A stretch of 11,538 bases of DNA from a bacterium (GTDB taxonomy: Bacteria > SZUA-182 > SZUA-191). The stretch covers positions 1 through 11,538 of the forward strand of contig QIEW01000269.1 in the NCBI GenBank assembly GCA_003230535.1. Direction: 5' to 3'. The notes under the pieces were generated by a model that was not told where the DNA came from, ran no database searches, and saw nothing but the letters and a program-made list of their open reading frames with translations. Shown piece by piece: positions 7,919-11,538 of the stretch; the first letter of the stretch is position 1; every line of letters starts with the position of its first letter. A program made the translations under genes and the position numbers.

Positions 7919-7940
7919 ACTATATGTTATCTATATGTTT
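7914..7940 (+). repeat. 27-bp direct repeat, left copy
   Basis: The block starting AAACTACTATATG matches 8091-8117 at 26 of 27 positions (T at 7927 is A in the other copy). It overlaps the right arm of the 12-bp-stem hairpin. The two copies bracket the second double-hairpin repeat. Confidence 0.75.
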
Positions 7941-7944
7941 AGTA

Positions 7945-8041
7945 ACATTTTAAAGTAAATATTCGGTAAAGCCGTAGTTTTGTGCAGTCAGGTCCTCAGA
8001 CCTGACTGCTTAGGAGGTGTCAGATTTGAGAATCTGACACC
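7945..8041. repeat. double-hairpin dispersed repeat, copy 2
   Basis: It shares ACATTTTAAAGTA (7945-7957) and both stems with 2461-2577. The stems are GCAGTCAGGTC (7984-7994) with GACCTGACTGC (7999-8009), and GGTGTCAGATT (8016-8026) with AATCTGACACC (8031-8041). The stems match copy 1 exactly over their core, while the loops (CTCA and TGAG here, ATCA and TTCTG there) and the stretch between opening and first stem differ. This suggests the folded form, or the arms as protein targets, is what is kept. Confidence 0.8.
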
Positions 8042-8090
8042 ACAGAAAAAACATTACGATTCACCCTAAAACGATGTATTGGATATTTCC

Positions 8091-8117
8091 AAACTACTAT
8101 ATGATATCTATATGTTT
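8091..8117 (+). repeat. 27-bp direct repeat, right copy
   Basis: This is the second copy of 7914-7940 with one substitution. It overlaps the 3' end of the minus-strand acyltransferase gene and supplies that gene's stop codon and last two codons (Asn-Ile). Confidence 0.75.
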
Positions 8118-8806
8118 GATGGCAACTTGGTATAAGCATCGGCTTCAGCTGTAATTCGAGAGAGTTTTTGTTCAAGTTCTCTGCGTTTGGTTTCCAGATC
8201 TTCTGCTCCGGCTTCAGGCGGTATCCACAGCGGTTCTCCGCAGATGAATACCGCCTTGCTGAAAGGCCAGGGAATGAGGAATTTATCCCAACTTGAAAAA
8301 CAGATTTTTTTGACAGCTCCCAAAGTAATGGGGACGACCCATGCCCCGCTTAGTTTGGCTAACTGGATGATCCCCGGCTGAACCTGATACCTGGGGCCGC
8401 GCGGACCATCCGGGGTTAGGGCTATCTCTCCGCCGTTCTGGATGAACCGCAGTAGTTTCCGTATGCTTTGCGCCCCTTTGCGGCTGCTGGAGCCCCGGAT
8501 CACTTGTAGATCACAGTGTTGTGCGGTGCGGCTGATATATTCCCCGTCCCGATGAAGACTGATCAGCACTGCCAAGGGTTTGGTTCTATGGTGTTGCTTT
8601 AAGAAAACATAGGGCATCATCAGGAGCCGGCCATGCCAGAAGGCGTAAATTAGCTTCTTGTCCTGTTTAAACAAGGTCTTTAGTTTCTCCACACCTCTAT
8701 ACTCCAACCGGAGACTCCAACCCAAGGCTTTTATAATCCGGCTCCCTAAATACGGCCCGAAACGAAGAAGCAACCAATCCAAACGCCGGAGAAGTTTATT
8801 TGACAT
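8108..8806 (-). CDS. lysophospholipid acyltransferase family protein (DUF374)
   Basis: The 232-aa protein matches the DUF374 group of acyltransferases related to the PlsC/LpxL-type superfamily, found mostly in bacteria with an outer membrane. Its exact acyl acceptor is unknown. Visible family blocks are FWHGRLLMMPY (H58), ISLHRDGE (H85, D87), RGSSSRKGA (104-112) and TPDGPRGPRY (131-140). The HxDGE block corresponds to the catalytic His/Asp motif. The N-terminus has a hydrophobic, basic segment likely to bind the inner membrane. No strong ribosome site precedes the ATG at 8806. The last codons fall in the 27-bp repeat, so the C-terminal end may have been altered by the repeat. It stands alone, convergent with nadX, and the lipid A genes that sometimes accompany this family are not in the window. 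Confidence 0.9.
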   Translation of the reverse strand: MSNKLLRRLDWLLLRFGPYLGSRIIKALGWSLRLEYRGVEKLKTLFKQDKKLIYAFWHGRLLMMPYVFLKQHHRTKPLAVLISLHRDGEYISRTAQHCDLQVIRGSSSRKGAQSIRKLLRFIQNGGEIALTPDGPRGPRYQVQPGIIQLAKLSGAWVVPITLGAVKKICFSSWDKFLIPWPFSKAVFICGEPLWIPPEAGAEDLETKRRELEQKLSRITAEADAYTKLPSNI

Positions 8807-8925
8807 AACGGAGATAAAAAATGGGTTTTGTTTTAACCTAGCACAGCGTTTCGTAAGTTTTTAGATTTATCCTGCATTATAAACCCAGTTATTTACAAAA
8901 TCGTGTACTAGTGGATAGTAAATAT

Positions 8926-8966
8926 GGTAAAGTTACCTTGACTAAAATATTATTAGAACTTAATAT
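8926..8966 (+). promoter_or_regulatory. predicted ilvB promoter with adjacent palindrome
   Basis: TTGACT (8938-8943, 5 of 6 matches) and TAATAT (8961-8966, 4 of 6) are 17 bp apart. Directly upstream, GGTAA-AG-TTACC (8926-8937) is a small inverted repeat that could be an operator. The implied leader before ilvB would be about 180 nt. The call is from pattern only. Confidence 0.4.
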
Positions 8967-9063
8967 AAGTAATGTACTTGAAAAATACAACGAAAATCAT
9001 TAATAATGGAATGGTTCTTTATATATGAGTTCCTGACCCAATCTTACTGGTTCAATAACTATT

Positions 9064-9141
9064 ACTGCTGTAAAGACAGCAGTGGATAGAAATAGTTCAA
9101 AGTTGCCGGCTTTTGCCGGCGGTTCTTTAACCTTTCTTTTT
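9064..9141 (+). promoter_or_regulatory. structured ilvB leader, possible attenuator
   Basis: Two hairpins lie between the predicted promoter and ilvB. ACTGCTGT (9064-9071) pairs with ACAGCAGT (9076-9083). GCCGGC (9105-9110) pairs with GCCGGC (9115-9120) around TTTT, extendable by A-T and wobble pairs to 9101-9124. A pyrimidine run ending TTTCTTTTT (9133-9141) follows, with the ilvB Shine-Dalgarno immediately after. This could be an attenuator. No T-box GGTGGNACCGCG sequence and no Leu/Ile/Val-rich leader peptide were found. The rest of 8807-9063 is AT-rich with no gene seen. Confidence 0.3.
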
Positions 9142-9153
9142 AAGGAATTTTTT

Positions 9154-10848
9154 ATGGCAGAGATAATGCAACGTTCAGGGGCAAAAGTTTTTGTGGAAGC
9201 CCTAATCTCAGAGCAAGTAGACATTATTTTTGGTTTTACGGGCGGAGCGGTTCTCCCTATCTATGATGAACTGTTCCATGCCCCCATTAAACACATAATG
9301 GTGCGGCATGAACAGGGAGCCGCTCATGCAGCCGACGGTTATGCCCGGGCTACCGGCAAACCCGGCGTCTGTCTGGTTACTTCAGGACCGGGGGCGACCA
9401 ATACCGTAACCGGAATTGCAACAGCCTATATGGACTCTATTCCCATAGTGGTGTTTACCGGTCAGGTGCCTACGCCGATGATCGGGAACGATGCCTTTCA
9501 GGAAGCGGATATCGTAGGGATCACCAGACCGATCACCAAGCACAATTACCTGGTTAAAAATGTGGATGATCTGCCACGGGTAATCAAGGAGGCTTTTTAT
9601 ATTGCCGCCACCGGCCGGCCGGGCCCGGTCTTGGTGGATTTACCTAAAGATGTACTCATATCAGCCACTTCTGTGCCTTATCCTGCCAAGATTCGCCTGC
9701 GGGGCTATAATCCTACTTATATCGGACATTCAGGGCAGGCAAAGAAAGCGGCAAATCTGATTAGAAATGCAAAGCAGCCTGTGTTATATACCGGCGGCGG
9801 AGTTATCGCATCCAATTCTCACCAAGAGCTGCGGGAATTTGCCGAGCTGACCCAAATTCCTGTAACTTCCACACTTTTGGGCCTGGGGGGATTTCCAGGC
9901 ACACACCCTTTATTTATGGGTATGCTGGGAATGCACGGCACTTGGTATGCCAACATGGCTATTTCCAACTCAGACCTGATTATCGCAGTGGGAGCCAGAT
10001 TCGATGATCGGGTGACCGGCAAGCTTTCTGAATTCGCCACAAAAGCTGCCATTATCCATATAGATATCGACCCATCCTCAATCAGTAAAAATGTCAAGGT
10101 TGACTTACCGATTGTGGGTGACGCCAGGGACATCTTAAAGAAATTGATCGCCGAAATTAAAAAGACTGATGCGCAGCCGGAAACCGCTGCCTGGCTCCAG
10201 CAGGTCGAAAACTGGAAAAAGGAGCATCCTTTAGGATATAATAATAGTGAGGGGAAGTTAAAACCCCAATTTGTGGTAGAAGAAATATTCAGGCTTACCA
10301 AAGGTGAGGCGATTATAACTACCGAGGTGGGCCAAAACCAGATGTGGGCCGCCCAGTTCTATAGATTTAACCATCCCCAGAGTTTTCTCTCCTCCGGCGG
10401 CTTGGGGACTATGGGGTATGGTTTTCCGGCGGCAATCGGGGCGAAGGCGGGAAATCCGGATCGGATAGTTATTGATATTGCAGGCGACGGCAGTTTTCAG
10501 ATGAACATGCAGGAGTTGGCCACCGCGGTACAATATCGAATTCCGGTAATTGTCGCTATACTTAATAATAATTTCTTAGGCATGGTGCGGCAGTGGCAGC
10601 AGCTTTTCTTTGGGAAAAGGTACTCATCTACCTGTCTGCAAAGCGGGCCGGACTTTGTCAAGCTGGCGGAGGCTTTCGGAGCGGTAGGTCTCAGGGCCAG
10701 TACACCTGAAGAAGTAGCTCCGGCGCTGGAGCAGGCTCTGGCAGTCACCGACAAACCGGTAGTTATTGACTTTGTGGTGGATCGGGAAGAGAATGTAGCC
10801 CCCATGGTACCAGCCGGCAAATCAATTACGGAAATGATCCTGCTGTAG
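9154..10848 (+). CDS. ilvB: acetolactate synthase, large (catalytic) subunit
   Basis: This ThDP- and FAD-dependent enzyme condenses pyruvate with pyruvate or 2-ketobutyrate, the first common step of valine, leucine and isoleucine synthesis. The 564-aa protein has catalytic Glu53 ([18 protein letters not shown]), the SGPGATN block, the central domain segment [11 protein letters not shown], the ThDP motif from G444-D-G to N471-N-N, and the GMVRQWQ block with W481, typical of the biosynthetic (FAD-type) enzymes. ATG 9154 is preferred over the upstream GTG 9082 because AAGGA (9142-9146) precedes it and the family sequence begins there. The usual partner ilvN does not follow. Instead come two tiny membrane-protein genes and a short remnant of a second ilvB end. 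Confidence 0.96.
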   Translation: MAEIMQRSGAKVFVEALISEQVDIIFGFTGGAVLPIYDELFHAPIKHIMVRHEQGAAHAADGYARATGKPGVCLVTSGPGATNTVTGIATAYMDSIPIVVFTGQVPTPMIGNDAFQEADIVGITRPITKHNYLVKNVDDLPRVIKEAFYIAATGRPGPVLVDLPKDVLISATSVPYPAKIRLRGYNPTYIGHSGQAKKAANLIRNAKQPVLYTGGGVIASNSHQELREFAELTQIPVTSTLLGLGGFPGTHPLFMGMLGMHGTWYANMAISNSDLIIAVGARFDDRVTGKLSEFATKAAIIHIDIDPSSISKNVKVDLPIVGDARDILKKLIAEIKKTDAQPETAAWLQQVENWKKEHPLGYNNSEGKLKPQFVVEEIFRLTKGEAIITTEVGQNQMWAAQFYRFNHPQSFLSSGGLGTMGYGFPAAIGAKAGNPDRIVIDIAGDGSFQMNMQELATAVQYRIPVIVAILNNNFLGMVRQWQQLFFGKRYSSTCLQSGPDFVKLAEAFGAVGLRASTPEEVAPALEQALAVTDKPVVIDFVVDREENVAPMVPAGKSITEMILL

Positions 10849-10855
10849 CAGGGTT

Positions 10856-11050
10856 ATGAACAGAGAACGGCGTAAAGAAGCGGGGAAGATGTTTCTCGAC
10901 TTGTCAAAGTATCTTGCTACCACTGTAGCAATAGGAAGTTTGTTTGTAAAAGGTTCCATTGAGTGGTTGCCTGTTATTTTAGGTGGATTAATGGCTGTAG
11001 CTCTCTTTGCAGTCGGGGTAAAAACAATTCCGCCGGACAAGGGGGATTAA
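10856..11050 (+). CDS. small membrane protein, function unknown
   Basis: The 64-aa protein has a basic N-terminus (MNRERRKEAGK), a first hydrophobic stretch at about residues 18-31 (KYLATTVAIGSLFV) and a second at about 36-55 (EWLPVILGGLMAVALFAVGV), followed by a polar tail ending PPDKGD. This predicts a two-helix inner-membrane hairpin. I do not recognise a named family with confidence. It starts 8 nt after the ilvB stop with a weak ribosome site (CAGGG), so it may be translated from the ilvB message. A second tiny membrane-protein gene starts 2 nt after its stop. Confidence 0.7.
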   Translation: MNRERRKEAGKMFLDLSKYLATTVAIGSLFVKGSIEWLPVILGGLMAVALFAVGVKTIPPDKGD

Positions 11051-11052
11051 TT

Positions 11053-11133
11053 ATGTGGGCTGTGGTAGTAATAGGAGCTATGTTTGTAATTGTGGCTTTA
11101 ATTACTCTCAGATATTTTGAAAAACATCCGTAA
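11053..11133 (+). CDS. 26-aa single-helix membrane peptide
   Basis: MWAVVVIGAMFVIVALITLR plus YFEKHP is one hydrophobic helix (residues 2-19) and a short charged tail, the shape of many bacterial small membrane proteins. A purine run, AAGGGGGA (11039-11046), lies about 6 nt before the ATG, and the start is 2 nt past the previous stop, indicating coupled translation with the 64-aa gene. Its small size means chance cannot be excluded, but spacing, ribosome site and composition agree. Confidence 0.55.
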   Translation: MWAVVVIGAMFVIVALITLRYFEKHP

Positions 11134-11141
11134 CAAAAAAT

Positions 11142-11207
11142 ATGGGGAAAGATGTAGTACCTACGGTTCCCGCGGGTAAAGCGCTGACGGAGATGATCCT
11201 GGTGTAG
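11142..11207 (+). pseudogene. C-terminal remnant of a second acetolactate synthase large subunit
   Basis: The frame from 11142 ends KDVVPTVPAGKALTEMILV and then TAG. The end of the ilvB upstream reads [19 protein letters not shown] and then TAG. Twelve of 19 residues agree, including VPAGK and TEMIL, and the frames end at the same place. Nothing earlier than these codons resembles IlvB. The DNA has diverged, so this looks like a paralogue's tail rather than a recent tandem copy. Its TAG overlaps the AGGAGG ribosome site of the next gene. Confidence 0.7.
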
Positions 11208-11219
11208 GAGGAGACAACA

Positions 11220-11538
11220 ATGGGTAATGTAGCCGCAGATTTCAAAAATAAACTCTTAGAAACACTTAGCAGCCTCCCTGAAGATAAGCAGATAGAAGTG
11301 TTGGAGTTTGCCGATTTTGTGAAGGCAAAACTGGAAGCCCAAGCCGCCGCCGGGGAGATCCTGCAAGACGAGGGAGCTATGGCCAGACTGAAAGCATCCG
11401 GGGAGGACGTGGAGGCCGGGAGAGTGGTAGACTGGAGGAAGGTCATAATAAAAGATAGATTTGGCAAGCCAACCAAATCTATAAAGGAGATCAGAAAGGT
11501 ATGGAAAGACGAAGAAATGAATTTTGCTGAAGAGTTGG
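11220..11538 (+). CDS. antitoxin-like protein, 3' end beyond window
   Basis: The frame from ATG 11220 stays open to the window end (106 codons) and has a strong ribosome site AGGAGG (11206-11211) 8 nt upstream. Its first part (LLETLSSLPEDKQIEVLEFADFVKAKLEA, residues 12-40 in pieces) resembles the short helical DNA-binding domain seen in DUF2281-type antitoxin-like proteins. After it comes a charged, lower-similarity region (DWRKV, then EIRKVWKDEE). A toxin partner, if any, would lie past the window. A stand-alone regulator is equally possible. Confidence 0.6.
   Translation, partial: MGNVAADFKNKLLETLSSLPEDKQIEVLEFADFVKAKLEAQAAAGEILQDEGAMARLKASGEDVEAGRVVDWRKVIIKDRFGKPTKSIKEIRKVWKDEEMNFAEEL

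Noticed and set aside
7711-8045. CRISPR array, suggested by repeated palindromes
   Set aside because: The palindromes are of different sequences with no regular spacing or unique spacers, and no cas genes are present.
9006-9089. 27-codon frame upstream of ilvB rich in Trp, Phe and Tyr, as a possible attenuation leader peptide
   Set aside because: No ribosome site precedes it, and a leader controlling ilvB should be rich in Leu, Ile or Val. The aromatic content is probably due to T-rich sequence.

Overview
The window reads as ordinary chromosome from an uncultivated-looking, probably diderm (Gram-negative-type) bacterium. The protein genes are housekeeping or metabolic: RecG, formate-tetrahydrofolate ligase, ThpR, RecA, an aspartate-dehydrogenase-like enzyme, a DUF374 acyltransferase and acetolactate synthase. 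The DUF374 acyltransferase, a family common in outer-membrane-bearing bacteria, is the main hint of a diderm envelope. Start codons are mixed (ATG and GTG), Shine-Dalgarno sites are AGGAGG-like, and the phylum cannot be fixed from the sequence alone. There is no phage, CRISPR, rRNA or tRNA. The unusual feature is the noncoding DNA, which is dense in stem-loop repeats, several of them present twice.

Layout. Bases 1-277 hold two C/G-rich hairpins and copy A of a 111-bp dispersed repeat. On the minus strand, fhs (4468 to 2715) is followed by a likely terminator, then a double-hairpin repeat, then recG (2431 to 278). The fhs frame is broken at about 4274. Bases 4469-5063 hold the fhs promoter, copy B of the 111-bp repeat and unassigned AT-rich DNA. 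On the plus strand, thpR (5064-5639), recA (5659-6711) and a nadX-like gene (6713-7546) are packed like an operon. Bases 7547-8107 are a repeat island: a 120-bp MITE-like element sitting in the nadX stop codon, a cluster of three tandem hairpins inside an inverted repeat, a 12-bp-stem hairpin, and a second double-hairpin repeat between 27-bp direct repeats. A minus-strand DUF374 acyltransferase (8806 to 8108) follows. After a 347-bp leader region comes ilvB (9154-10848), then two tiny membrane-protein genes, a short fossil of a second ilvB 3' end, and the start of an antitoxin-like gene cut by the window edge.

Functionally, recG, recA and thpR serve DNA repair and RNA processing. fhs would feed C1 units into folate or Wood-Ljungdahl-type metabolism if intact. 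NadX would supply iminoaspartate for NAD synthesis, and IlvB starts branched-chain amino acid synthesis, although no ilvN regulatory subunit is next to it. I see no convincing new multi-gene system. The best leads are the duplicated ilvB tail flanking small membrane genes, the broken fhs, and the families of structured repeats.
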